This document shows positions 52,994-61,337 of a DNA stretch of 64,000 nt, in pieces. The notes beneath the pieces are model-generated. The model was not told the origin of the DNA. It worked only from the letters and a program-made list of their open reading frames with translations, and did not search any database. The stretch spans positions 434,001-498,000 of the forward strand of contig NZ_JAASQR010000004.1 in the NCBI RefSeq assembly GCF_011762025.1, in the 5' to 3' direction. Both the position numbers and the translations under genes were made by a program. The DNA comes from Sphingobium vermicomposti. GTDB lineage: Bacteria; Pseudomonadota; Alphaproteobacteria; Sphingomonadales; Sphingomonadaceae. The stretch's first letter is position 1. Each line of letters begins with the position of its first letter.

Positions 52994-54067
52994 TTAATCG
53001 ACCAGGTTCAGCAGCGCCCTGGTAACCTCACCCGCTTTCAACGCGGCGATGGCGTCATTGATCCGGTCGAGCGGCCAGATGCCGCTGACCTGATCGGCAA
53101 CGTTCAGGCGGCCATCGCGGACCTGATCGATCAGGATCGGATAGTCGCGGTCGGGCAGCGCGCCGCCATTCATGGTTGCGATCACTTCGCCCCCGGTCAC
53201 GAAGCGGTCGAGCGGCAAAGCGGCCTGAGACCCTGGCCGCGACATGCCGATCAACACGACCCTGCCGCCCCGCTTTATGGAGCGCAGGGCGGTTTCAATC
53301 GCGCCCACCGCGCCGCTGCATTCCACCACCAGATCGATGGGACCGTGATCGCGCGCCAGCATCGCCCCGGCGCTTTGTGCATCCAGCGCGGGATCGGCGA
53401 GGACGAAAGCGGATGCGCCGAACTGGCGCGCGGCGGCTTCCTTTGCCGGATTGGCGTCGACCGCGATGACGTGCGCGCCCAGCCGCGCCGCGCCCTGGAT
53501 GGCGTTGACACCGATGCCGCCGATGCCAAAGACAAGCACCCGATCGTCGGGACGCACGCGCCCCAGCACGCGGGACGCGCAGACCCCGGTGGACACCGCG
53601 CAACCGATGAGCGCGCCCTGCTCCATCGGCAGGTCGTCAATGGCGAAAAGCTGCGACGCCTTCACCACAATTTCCTGCGCGAAGGAGGACACGTTGGCGA
53701 AGGACGCCACCGGCTTATCGTCCAGCGTGAAGGGAAAAGCGGGCGCGAAGCCCCAGTTGATGTCGCAATTATGCGGCTCTCCGCGCAGGCATTCCCGGCA
53801 TTCGCCACAGGGGGTCTGCGTTCCCACGGTCACGCGGTCGCCGATAGCCCAGCCTTCGACGCCGGGACCGATTTCCGCGACCTCACCCGCGGCCTCATGC
53901 CCCAGCACCATCGGCAATATGGGCAGATGCGGCGTCATCATCGCCAGATCGCTATGGCAGATGCCGGACCGCAGCACCCGAACCCGCACTTCGCCCGGAC
54001 CCACGGGGCGCAGCGTCAGCCGGTCGCTGACAAAGAGCGATGCGCCGTCCCAGACCGCCGCCTTCAT
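52994..54067 (-). CDS. Zinc-dependent alcohol dehydrogenase (MDR family)
   Basis: 357 residues from the ATG at 54067, which overlaps the previous stop (ATGA); a second ATG is two codons upstream. Catalytic zinc ligands: GICHSD, GHEAAGEV and GCAVSTG. The structural zinc has four cysteines: CGECRECLRGEPHNC. Rossmann motif VFGIGGIGVNAIQGA. NAD-dependent oxidation of a primary or secondary alcohol. It is coupled to the NTF2 gene. A hydroxysteroid or side-chain alcohol is a possible substrate in this context. Confidence 0.93.
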   Translation of the reverse strand: MKAAVWDGASLFVSDRLTLRPVGPGEVRVRVLRSGICHSDLAMMTPHLPILPMVLGHEAAGEVAEIGPGVEGWAIGDRVTVGTQTPCGECRECLRGEPHNCDINWGFAPAFPFTLDDKPVASFANVSSFAQEIVVKASQLFAIDDLPMEQGALIGCAVSTGVCASRVLGRVRPDDRVLVFGIGGIGVNAIQGAARLGAHVIAVDANPAKEAAARQFGASAFVLADPALDAQSAGAMLARDHGPIDLVVECSGAVGAIETALRSIKRGGRVVLIGMSRPGSQAALPLDRFVTGGEVIATMNGGALPDRDYPILIDQVRDGRLNVADQVSGIWPLDRINDAIAALKAGEVTRALLNLVD

Positions 54068-54579
54068 GCGCATAGCCCTGCGAGCAGCGGGTAGGAAAAG
54101 GACGGATCGGTGCGATCCGGGCGGCCATTGGGGGCATCCTTGCTCATGCGGTTCATGCTTTCCTGATCCACGGGGACGATGGAGCCATGGTCGAACACCA
54201 GGCTGCGGTGAAGGAATTTCCAGACGCCATCGCGCTTTTCATAGCGGTCGAGATAGCGGCCAAGGACGATGAACATGCGCGCGTCGGGCGCGGGTGTGCG
54301 GTGCCATGCCTCGACATAATGTTCGCCTTCGGCCCGGTCGCCGTCGATGACGAACAGGCTGTTGCTGATGCTGTGGCGGGTGAGGTCCCAATGGGCCGTT
54401 GCCTGAGGCAACCAGGCGACGAATTCGTCCGGGCCGCCTTTGAACATCGCGCCATGATCGTCGATTGCGTCATCATGATAGAGTGAGCGGACCAGCGCGA
54501 AATCGCGGCGGTCGCAGCCCCGGCAATAGCGCATCACCAGATCCTGAAGCTGCAACCGGTCGATCCAAGCCTGTGGCAT
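54064..54579 (-). CDS. NTF2-fold (SnoaL-like) protein with dehydratase-type residues
   Basis: 171 residues from the ATG at 54579, with AGGAGAAGAGGA directly upstream. A frame extending to 54744 runs through a repeat ('PFGLSLSKG') and was rejected. Tyr18-x4-Asp23 (MRYCRGCD) and His69 (TRHSISN) occupy the Tyr/Asp/His positions of SnoaL-type dehydratases. The YEKRDGVWKFLHRSLVFDHG strand is typical. Coupled to the alcohol dehydrogenase gene. Confidence 0.85.
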   Translation of the reverse strand: MPQAWIDRLQLQDLVMRYCRGCDRRDFALVRSLYHDDAIDDHGAMFKGGPDEFVAWLPQATAHWDLTRHSISNSLFVIDGDRAEGEHYVEAWHRTPAPDARMFIVLGRYLDRYEKRDGVWKFLHRSLVFDHGSIVPVDQESMNRMSKDAPNGRPDRTDPSFSYPLLAGLCA

Positions 54580-54634
54580 TCCTCTTCTCCTGTGGCGTGG
54601 TTGGCGGGTTGTCCGGGTTTGGGAGCTTTCCGCT

Positions 54635-54705
54635 TTCGGGCTGAGCTTTTCGAAGCCTATTCCCTTCGTGAAGAAAGTTAAGCCCTTCGACAAGCTCAGG
54701 CCGAA
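54635..54705. repeat. Inverted pair of family C repeats
   Basis: The left arm TTCGGGCTGAGCTTTTCGAAG (54635-54655) is the approximate inverse of the right arm CTTCGACAAGCTCAGGCCGAA (54685-54705). This is the common sphingomonad 'CCCTTCGACAAGCTCAGG' repeat; single copies lie near 19560 and 19617. It splits the minus-strand block between an SDR and an NTF2 gene. Confidence 0.75.
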
Positions 54706-54718
54706 CGGAAGTGGGTCC

Positions 54719-55474
54719 CTAAAATGCTTTCGTCTGCCCGCCATCCACCATCAATGTCTGGCCGGTTATATATGCCGCCGCGTCACTGGCCAGGAAGACT
54801 GCGGCGGCGCCGATATCCTTTTCGCAGTCACCGATGCGGCGCAGGGCGACCTTGGCAATCTGGGCATCATAATCGACCTGCGCATGGTCGCGCCACATCT
54901 GCACGCCCGGTGAGTTGGCGAAGGGGCAGATGACGTTGACGCGCACGCCCTGTGGACCCCATTCGCTGGCGGCGACCTTCGATATGGCGCGGATCGCTTC
55001 CTTGGCGGCGGCGTAGGACCCCTGGGTTGGCAAACCGTCGAACGCGGCCCCGCTGCCGAAGTTGATGACGCAGCCGCGGCTTTCGACCAGATGCGGATAG
55101 GCCGCGCGCATCAAGGTGAAGGTCGGCCAGAAGCCCGTGTCGAAGGATAGCTCCATCGCTTCGTCGGTCGTGTCGGCCAGCGGCAGTTGGCGCGACGCCT
55201 GGGCGGCATTGACGAGGATGTCGAGCTTGCCGAAGCGGTCCAAAGCGGTCGATACGATGGATGGCAGCGCGGCGCGGTCGGCGAGGTCCATGGCCAGGAA
55301 AGCGACGTCGCCGCCCAGCGCCTGCAACTCCGCCTCGGTCGCGCGACCAAGATCCGCTTCGCGGTCGACGATCAGCACCGATGCACCCGCCTTGACGAAT
55401 GCGGTTGCTATACCCTTTGCCACGCCGCGCGCGCCGCCGGTCACGATTGCGACCTTTCCTGCCAACTGTGTCAT
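54719..55474 (-). CDS. Short-chain dehydrogenase/reductase (third of three)
   Basis: 251 residues from the ATG at 55474 (AAAGGA upstream; an ATG five codons earlier is the alternative). KVAIVTGGARGVAKGIATAF, VDREADLGRATE (NAD-type acidic residue), LVNAAQASRQLPLAD (NNAG replaced by NAAQ), INFGSGAAFDGLPTQGSYAAAKEAIRA (Tyr-x3-Lys) and AYITGQTLMVDGGQTKAF. NAD-dependent oxidation of a hydroxyl group is likely. The NAAQ variant is uncommon. Confidence 0.9.
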   Translation of the reverse strand: MTQLAGKVAIVTGGARGVAKGIATAFVKAGASVLIVDREADLGRATEAELQALGGDVAFLAMDLADRAALPSIVSTALDRFGKLDILVNAAQASRQLPLADTTDEAMELSFDTGFWPTFTLMRAAYPHLVESRGCVINFGSGAAFDGLPTQGSYAAAKEAIRAISKVAASEWGPQGVRVNVICPFANSPGVQMWRDHAQVDYDAQIAKVALRRIGDCEKDIGAAAVFLASDAAAYITGQTLMVDGGQTKAF

Positions 55475-55498
55475 GTTCGATCCTTTCATCCTGTCCTT

Positions 55499-56296
55499 TT
55501 AGGAAAACCACGCGCCGCCATTCACCGTGACGACGCTGCCCGTTGCGAAGCTGCCGTCGTCGCCCGCCAGGAAAGCGACCGCGCCCGCAATCTCGTCGGG
55601 ATGGGCGAGCCGTTTCATCAGGCTGTCGGCGGCGATGGAGTCCTTTAGCTCGGCAGGAAGGCTGGCGTAGATCGGCGTTTCGGTCGCGCCGGGATTGACC
55701 GCATTCACGCGGATGCCGCGCGGCGCAAGTTCCCGCGCCATCGCCCGCGTCATGCCCAGCACTGCTGCCTTGGCGGCGCAATAGGGCACGGGTCCGTCGC
55801 CCTTCACCGCCGATGTGGAGGCGATGTTGACGATGGAGCCGCCCGTCCCCTGATCCGCCATCAGCCGCACCGCGGCGCGGGAGCATTTGAACACGCCGTC
55901 CAGCGTCACCGCCATGACGCCCGCCCAGCCTTCGTCGGAACAATGGATGGTCTGGTCGGCGAAGACCTGCTCGCCAGCCGCCTGTTTCGCCTGCGCGGCG
56001 TAATATTGATCCATGCCGTCGCCCGGCGCGCTGCCGCGCCCGGCATTGTTGACGAGCAGGTCCAGCCCGCCCAGCCGCGCCTTTACCTCCGCAAAGGCGG
56101 CGTCGACCGATGCTGTATCAGCGACGTCGCAGGCGATGCCGATATGCGGGGACGGCAGCACCACGCCAGCCGATCGCGCGTCAAGGTCCAGCACCGCCAC
56201 GATCGCGCCTTCCGCCGCCAGTCGGGTGGCGATGGCCGCACCGATCCCCTGCCCGCCGCCGGTCACGACCGCCCGCCTGCCCTTCAGCCTTTCCAT
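55499..56296 (-). CDS. Short-chain dehydrogenase/reductase (second of three)
   Basis: 265 residues: RRAVVTGGGQGIGAAIATRLA, VLDLDARSAG (NAD preference), LLVNNAGRGSAPGDGMDQYYAAQAK with a loop of about 20 extra residues, then VNIASTSAVKGDGPVPYCAAKAAVLGM and ATGSVVTVNGGAWFS. Tyr-x3-Lys and Ser are present. The inserted loop after NNAG may shape a bulky substrate pocket. It lies 3 bases from the upstream SDR. Confidence 0.92.
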   Translation of the reverse strand: MERLKGRRAVVTGGGQGIGAAIATRLAAEGAIVAVLDLDARSAGVVLPSPHIGIACDVADTASVDAAFAEVKARLGGLDLLVNNAGRGSAPGDGMDQYYAAQAKQAAGEQVFADQTIHCSDEGWAGVMAVTLDGVFKCSRAAVRLMADQGTGGSIVNIASTSAVKGDGPVPYCAAKAAVLGMTRAMARELAPRGIRVNAVNPGATETPIYASLPAELKDSIAADSLMKRLAHPDEIAGAVAFLAGDDGSFATGSVVTVNGGAWFS

Positions 56297-56299
56297 CCG

Positions 56300-57091
56300 T
56301 CAATCCTCTACGTGCGGACGCCACGAAACGCCGTTCACCTGCGACCCGCCGCTCGCGAAAATAGTGTTGCCGTTGAGATAGGCGCTGCCCTCGCTCGCCA
56401 GGAAGACGACGGCGGGACCGATGTCCCGTTCCGCCTCGCCAAAACGGCCCGCCGGGATCTGCTGCAAGATCGCCTCCGCCATATCGGGGTTGGCCGCGAA
56501 ATAATCGCTGGCCTGCGGGCTGTTGGCGGCGGGGCAGATGACGTTGCAGGTGATGCCGTGCGGTCCCCATTCGACCGCTGCGGTACGGGTGAGCGCGCGC
56601 ATCGCTTCCTTGCTGGCATTATAGGCGACGGTGAACATATGGGCGTTCACTCCGTTCAGCGACCCCATGTTGATGACGCGCCCGTAGCGTTGCGCCTTCA
56701 TGATCGGGAAGGCGGCCTTCATCGCCCAGAATACGGCGTAATAATTAAGCGCGAAGGACCCGGCCATGTCTTCGTCGCTGTGATTTTCGATGCGTTTGGG
56801 GAAGCTGGCCCCGGCATTGTTCACCAATATGTCGAGTTGGCCGAAGCGGTCATGGGCCGCCTTTACCATCGCCTCCACCTGCGCAGGTTGGGTCACGTCG
56901 GTCTTGATGAAGACGGCGTCGGTCCCGTGAGTGTCGCGCAGGTAACGCGCCTCTTCCTCACCCTGTTCGCTGTTGCGCTGGGCGATGGCGACCCGTGCGC
57001 CAGCGGCGGCGAGCGCGCGGGCCACGCCCTGCCCCACGCCCTGCCCGCCGCCGGTGACGAGCGCGGCGCGTCCTTCCAGTAATCTGGCCAT
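56300..57091 (-). CDS. Short-chain dehydrogenase/reductase (first of three)
   Basis: 263 residues: RAALVTGGGQGVGQGVARALA, AIAQRNSEQGEEE (Arg after beta-2, NADP preference likely), LVNNAGASFPKRIENH, INMGSLNGVNAHMFTVAYNASKEAMRAL (Ser replaced by the GSLN context, Tyr-x3-Lys present) and AYLNGNTIFASGGSQVNG. First SDR after the Old Yellow Enzyme gene, 32 bases downstream. A mixed NADP/NAD set of SDRs is what an epimerising pair of hydroxysteroid dehydrogenases would need. Confidence 0.92.
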   Translation of the reverse strand: MARLLEGRAALVTGGGQGVGQGVARALAAAGARVAIAQRNSEQGEEEARYLRDTHGTDAVFIKTDVTQPAQVEAMVKAAHDRFGQLDILVNNAGASFPKRIENHSDEDMAGSFALNYYAVFWAMKAAFPIMKAQRYGRVINMGSLNGVNAHMFTVAYNASKEAMRALTRTAAVEWGPHGITCNVICPAANSPQASDYFAANPDMAEAILQQIPAGRFGEAERDIGPAVVFLASEGSAYLNGNTIFASGGSQVNGVSWRPHVED

Positions 57092-57123
57092 GCTTCTCTC
57101 CTAAAAACGCGTCTTATTTTTTG

Positions 57124-58197
57124 TCAGGCGCCGTGCGCCGGATAATCCGTGTAGCCCCGGTGATCGTCGCCCATGCCGGTGTAGAATTGGTCGCGCTGCG
57201 CCTTGGCCAGCGGCGCGCCGTGGCGGAAGCGTTCGGCAAGGTCGGGATTGGCGATGTAGAGATAGCCGAAGGACACGGCCTGCGCCTTGCCTTCGTCCAG
57301 CACGGCCTTTGCCTTGTCCAGCGTCAGGCCCGCATTTTCGATGACCGGGCCGCTCCAGTTAGCGTTGACCAGGTCAAGCGCATCCTGGCCTTCCAACGCT
57401 ATGTGGATGAGGTGGCAATATGCCAGGCCCATGCCATCCACCGCCTTGAGCAGCGCGGCATAGGTTTCATGCGGGTCGGCATCGTCCATGCCGTTGAAGC
57501 GGACGCCGGGGCAGATGCGGAAGCCGACCCGGCCTGGCCCGATGGCATCGGCCAGCGCCCGCAGCGTTTCGACGACGAAGCGGATGCGGTTTTCGACCGG
57601 GCCGCCATAACGATCCGTCCGCTGGTTGGTGTTGGTCGACAGGAATTGCATCGGCAGGTAGCCGCTGGCGCAGTGCAGTTCCACGCCGTCCATGCCAGCC
57701 GCGACCGCGTTGCGGGCGGCAGTGACATATTCGGCGATGACGGCGGGAATCTCATCCGTCGCCAGCGCGCGCGGCATGGCGGTTTCGACCGGGACGCCGT
57801 CGGGGCCGGGAATCTTGTCGGGGCAGCGAATGGCGGACGGCGCAACCGTTTCGGCGTCGGCGTCCTTGTTCGCCTGAACCGCCGCGCGGCCGACATGCAT
57901 GATCTGCATGACGATCCTGCCGCCAGCGTCATGCACTGCGTCCGCGACCCTGCGCCATCCCGCCACCTGATCCGCGCTGTGGATGCCGGGCGTGCGAAAA
58001 TAGCCTTTGCCCGTGCGCGACGGCTGGGTGCCTTCGGTGACGATCAGGCCAGCGCTGGCCCGCTGCCGATAATATTCCACCATGAGATCGGTCGGGACAT
58101 CGCCCGGCCCCGCCCGGTCGCGCGTCATCGGTGCCATGACGATGCGATTGTTCAGCGATATGTCCCCCAGCGTGACGGGGGAAAATATGTCGGTCAT
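57124..58197 (-). CDS. Old Yellow Enzyme family FMN ene-reductase, atypical active site
   Basis: 357 residues of the FMN barrel: RIVMAPMTRDRAGPGDVPTDLMVEYY, GLIVTEGTQPSRTGKGYFRTPGI, VMQIMHVGR and GVELHCASGYLPMQFLSTNTNQRTDRYGG. In most family members the substrate-binding pair is His-x-x-Asn/His (HGAN); here it is His175-Cys-Ala-Ser178, and the QLWH tryptophan is Met. It reduces activated C=C bonds with NAD(P)H; steroid-enone reductases and BaiCD/BaiH belong to the wider family. It lies 6 bases after an NTF2 gene. Confidence 0.92.
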   Translation of the reverse strand: MTDIFSPVTLGDISLNNRIVMAPMTRDRAGPGDVPTDLMVEYYRQRASAGLIVTEGTQPSRTGKGYFRTPGIHSADQVAGWRRVADAVHDAGGRIVMQIMHVGRAAVQANKDADAETVAPSAIRCPDKIPGPDGVPVETAMPRALATDEIPAVIAEYVTAARNAVAAGMDGVELHCASGYLPMQFLSTNTNQRTDRYGGPVENRIRFVVETLRALADAIGPGRVGFRICPGVRFNGMDDADPHETYAALLKAVDGMGLAYCHLIHIALEGQDALDLVNANWSGPVIENAGLTLDKAKAVLDEGKAQAVSFGYLYIANPDLAERFRHGAPLAKAQRDQFYTGMGDDHRGYTDYPAHGA

Positions 58198-58203
58198 GGG
58201 TAA

Positions 58204-58842
58204 TCAGCTCCGTACGCGAGGTTTGGGCAAGGCCGCGCCGCGCCGCATCGTCTCAATGAATTTTTCCAGCGGCGCTGGCGGTTCGACCGGGCCGTCATGC
58301 GGACGGCCTTCACGCGCCCAATAGCTTTTCCAGCTGGGGAAGAGGTCGTGGAAGCTGCCATGATAGGGCGGGTGGCCGGGCCAGCGCATCTTGCGGTCGC
58401 CAATGGGCGGCTTGTTAAGGTCGGTCGCATACCAATAGAGCGGCAGGCGGCGGCGAAAATACCAGCGGCCATCGATCCGTTCATACTGGTCGAAATACAT
58501 CATCTGCATGATGACCCATTCCGCGCCGGTCTCATGCTCATTCTTCGAATAGACGACGCCCTGCGCATGGTCGGGATCGTCAAAGTCGATGACATGGCCG
58601 CCGATATGATGCGACGTGCCGTCAAATTGCATCGAATGGGTTTCGTCGAACCAGTCGCGCAGCGCCTTGCGCCCGGTCTTGCCGCCGCCGACCTTCACAT
58701 CTTCGGGGAACAGGTTCACCCAGGCGTCGGAGTCGCGCATGTCGAGCGCCAGCGAATATTTGGCCGCAAGCTGGCGAATGGCGTCGAGGGATTCCAGCCG
58801 GTCGATCCGCGCCAGCAACTGTTCGTCCGCCGTCATCCGCAT
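58204..58842 (-). CDS. NTF2-fold (SnoaL-like) protein with dehydratase-type residues
   Basis: 212 residues from the ATG at 58842 with AAGGAG upstream (ATG 58836 is possible). Tyr29-x4-Asp34 (KYSLALDMRD) and His79 (TSHHIGG) correspond in spacing to Tyr30, Asp35 and His83 of the BaiE bile-acid 7-alpha-dehydratase as I recall it, and YERIDGRWYFRRRLPLYWY fills the same strand. The 60-residue C-terminal tail is extra. First gene of the minus-strand block and divergent from an AraC regulator (77 bases between). Confidence 0.87.
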   Translation of the reverse strand: MRMTADEQLLARIDRLESLDAIRQLAAKYSLALDMRDSDAWVNLFPEDVKVGGGKTGRKALRDWFDETHSMQFDGTSHHIGGHVIDFDDPDHAQGVVYSKNEHETGAEWVIMQMMYFDQYERIDGRWYFRRRLPLYWYATDLNKPPIGDRKMRWPGHPPYHGSFHDLFPSWKSYWAREGRPHDGPVEPPAPLEKFIETMRRGAALPKPRVRS

Positions 58843-58919
58843 TCCGCTCCTTATTCTTTCTTGCAACGCTGTTTCCCCGATTGCGCCGGGCGAGGATATG
58901 GCCGAAAAGCTCAAAGGAC

Positions 58920-59996
58920 ATGACGAAATCGCTCATCCCCAATAAGCAATTGTCGCAGCCGGTGCCGGGGCGCGTGCCTGCGGGCGTCGGGCGCGACCTG
59001 ATGGCGATGATTGCGGAATATGGCGGCGACCCCGAAATTTTCCTGCGAAGCGCGGGGCTTTTGAGCCTGAAAACCGTCCTGATGGATCGGTCGGATGAGC
59101 GTGACAGCATCGCGCACCGCGACTTTACCCGCCTCTACGCGCGCGCCACGGCTTTGCTGGACGAAGTGGCGGGGCGGCAGGAAGGCCGCACCTCCATCAC
59201 CAAGGGCGGCATCGACATGATGTGCTATGCCATCATCACTTGCCGGACGCTGCGGGACGTGATCGCGCGGATGGACAGCTTTTTCGCGCTGCTGGCGCCG
59301 CGCACGGGCAGGCTGACGCTGACCGTCACGCGCGGCGAGGCCCGGCTGGACATGGCGACGATAAGAAAGGTGCGCAACAGTTGCGCCTATCTGTCCGACC
59401 TGACCGGGCTTGCCACCCACCACCGGCTATTTGGGTGGCTGATCGGGGAGGATATGCCGCTGCTGGGCGCGGCGATGCGCTATCCGCCGCTGCTGGATGC
59501 GCGGACGGTCGCCTATCTGCTGCCCTATCCGGTGGAGCATCACGCCCCCGAGAACAGCCTGCGCTTCCCGGCCCGCTATGTGGACCGGCCAGTGGTGCGG
59601 GACCATCATGAGCTGGACCTGCTGCTGGAGCGATTTCCGTTCGACATAGAGGAACCGCAGTCGAAACAGACGCCGCTGTCGGACAGGATTGCGCATCTTT
59701 ATGCGTCCATGCTGGCCAGCGGCGACGCTCCGGTAACGGGGAACGAGCTGGCGCGCCAGTTCAGCATCAGCGTCGCCACGCTGAAGCGCCGCCTGACGGC
59801 AGAGGGAACGTCGCTGTCACGGATCAAGGCCAATGCCCGGCGCGACCTGGCGGTGCATCTGTTGCGCGACCCGCGCCTGTCCATCGCCGAAGTCGGGCGG
59901 CGGGCGCATTTCAGCGACACCGGGTCATTTTGCCGCGCATTTCGCCAGTGGACCGGCAAGCCGCCATCGCGATGGCGCAGCGGCCTCAACGGGTGA
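58920..59996 (+). CDS. AraC family transcriptional regulator (Arabinose_bd/OruR type)
   Basis: 358 residues from ATG 58920 with AAAGGA upstream. The N-terminal two-thirds is the 'arabinose-binding-like' domain (VGRDLMAMIAEYGGDPEIFLRSAGL...). The C-terminal double helix-turn-helix is LARQFSISVATLKRRLTAEGTSLSRIKANARRDLAVHLLRDPRLSIAEVGRRAHFSDTGSFCRAFRQWTG. Such proteins respond to a small catabolic substrate. Divergent from the NTF2/OYE/SDR genes, which it probably controls. Confidence 0.92.
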   Translation: MTKSLIPNKQLSQPVPGRVPAGVGRDLMAMIAEYGGDPEIFLRSAGLLSLKTVLMDRSDERDSIAHRDFTRLYARATALLDEVAGRQEGRTSITKGGIDMMCYAIITCRTLRDVIARMDSFFALLAPRTGRLTLTVTRGEARLDMATIRKVRNSCAYLSDLTGLATHHRLFGWLIGEDMPLLGAAMRYPPLLDARTVAYLLPYPVEHHAPENSLRFPARYVDRPVVRDHHELDLLLERFPFDIEEPQSKQTPLSDRIAHLYASMLASGDAPVTGNELARQFSISVATLKRRLTAEGTSLSRIKANARRDLAVHLLRDPRLSIAEVGRRAHFSDTGSFCRAFRQWTGKPPSRWRSGLNG

Positions 59997-60155
59997 ACCG
60001 TCCGAAAGCCGGTCACATCACGCTCCGCCCGCCAAGGGCGGTTCCGAACATCGGAACATCTGATCGCATGGAGTCCTATCAATATTCTTCCTTCGATTGT
60101 GCTTTCCCGGTCGGGGAAACTTGTTCACCCCTCTGGTTTGTGTCACGAACGGGGG

Positions 60156-60797
60156 ATGCAGCGACCCTCAATATTCAAACCCAAGCGCGGCAGACCGACG
60201 TCAGAACAGGTGCAAGCGATTGAGCAGGCCATCCTGACGACGGCGCGGCGCATGTTTCTGGACTTCGGCTTCGACAATGTCGCCATGGAAGCGGTTGCCA
60301 CCGCCTCGGGCGTGTCGAAGGGGACGCTATATGCCCGGCACCCGTCCAAGGAAGCGTTGCTGACGGCAGTGATCCATAACAGCGTGGCCGAATGGTCGGA
60401 TCGGGCATCGCAGCATAATCACCTGCTGACCGAAAATATCGACGAACGCCTGCACCATCATGCGCGCATCATCGCGGACACTTTTGCGTCCCCCGACGTG
60501 CAGGCTTTGTGCCGGTTGATGTTCGTCACGCAGGACCGTTTCCCCAACGTGTCGGCTGCCCTTCATGATGTCGGCTATCTTTACGCGGTCGAGTTCATAT
60601 CAAAGGACATTGCCGATTTCGCCATCAAGGACGGCATTCCTGCCCGTGATCCCGACAGCATCGCGCATATGCTGGTGTCGGCCATTTCCGGGTGGCAGTT
60701 GCAGGAAGGCGCGGCCCGGAACGTCCCGGCAGAGGAACTGAGCGCGATGGCCGAACGTTTTGTAGAACTTCTGCTCGCCGCGCGGGCGTCCTGGTAG
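60156..60797 (+). CDS. TetR family transcriptional regulator
   Basis: 213 residues from ATG 60156 (GGGGGA upstream; a frame from 60099 adds 19 residues). FKPKRGRPTSEQVQAIEQAILTTARRMFLDFGFDNVAMEAVATASGVSKGTLYARHPSKEALLTAV is the helix-turn-helix with its basic arm. The C-terminal domain contains the tetR_C 'LCRLMFVTQDRFPNVSAAL' segment of the AefR-like group. Target unknown; the nearest genes on both sides are regulators or a small secreted protein. Confidence 0.9.
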   Translation: MQRPSIFKPKRGRPTSEQVQAIEQAILTTARRMFLDFGFDNVAMEAVATASGVSKGTLYARHPSKEALLTAVIHNSVAEWSDRASQHNHLLTENIDERLHHHARIIADTFASPDVQALCRLMFVTQDRFPNVSAALHDVGYLYAVEFISKDIADFAIKDGIPARDPDSIAHMLVSAISGWQLQEGAARNVPAEELSAMAERFVELLLAARASW

Positions 60798-60858
60798 GAC
60801 TTGCTATTAGAACGATAACGTGCGATATGTATGATTCTAAACTGGAGGATCCTGATCT

Positions 60859-61170
60859 ATGCGTGTTTTCCTGATGGCTACCGCTGCCGCTTTCATGACC
60901 GTCGGTGCACCTGCTGCGATGGCTGAAACGCCTCCGGCTGCCGCTGCTGCCAAGGCCAAGTATAACAGCAGCGAAACCGAAATCGGCGTAATGCTGGACG
61001 ATCCCGCCGCCAAGGCGATCATCGAAAAGCACATCCCCGGCATGACGACCGACGAACAGATCGACATGGCGCGCGGCATGACGCTGAAGGCAGTGCAGCA
61101 ATATTCGCCCGATGACGTGACCGATGCGCAGCTGGCCGCCATCGACGCCGATCTGGCCGCGCTCAAGTAA
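60859..61170 (+). CDS. Small secreted protein, hypothetical
   Basis: 103 residues. A Sec signal peptide (MRVFLMATAAAFMTVGAPAAMA, cleavage after AMA) is followed by an acidic, helical mature part (NSSETEIGVMLDDPAAKAIIEKHIPGMTTDEQIDMARGMTLKAVQQYSPDDVTDAQLAAIDADLAALK). GGAGG precedes the ATG by 10 bases and a terminator follows. Similar short alpha-helical proteins occur fused or alone in sphingomonads, often near beta-lactamase- or esterase-type genes; function unknown. Confidence 0.8.
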   Translation: MRVFLMATAAAFMTVGAPAAMAETPPAAAAAKAKYNSSETEIGVMLDDPAAKAIIEKHIPGMTTDEQIDMARGMTLKAVQQYSPDDVTDAQLAAIDADLAALK

Positions 61171-61214
61171 GATCATGGCCCGCGGGGAATGCCCCGCATG
61201 GCATGTGATGATAA

Positions 61215-61249
61215 GGGGCACCCTTCGTTGAGGGGTGCCCTTTTCTTTT
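61215..61249 (+). terminator. Rho-independent terminator
   Basis: GGGCACCC (61216-61223) pairs perfectly with GGGTGCCC (61233-61240) over a 9-base loop and is followed by TTTTCTTTT. The clearest intrinsic terminator of the window; it ends the small secreted protein transcript. Confidence 0.92.
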
Positions 61250-61337
61250 GCGCCCGATGACGCGATCCCGGCTTCAAGCGGTTAGAAACAGGCGCTGCTT
61301 CCTGTTATGACGATGGCGTCAATGGAAGGACGCGAAG

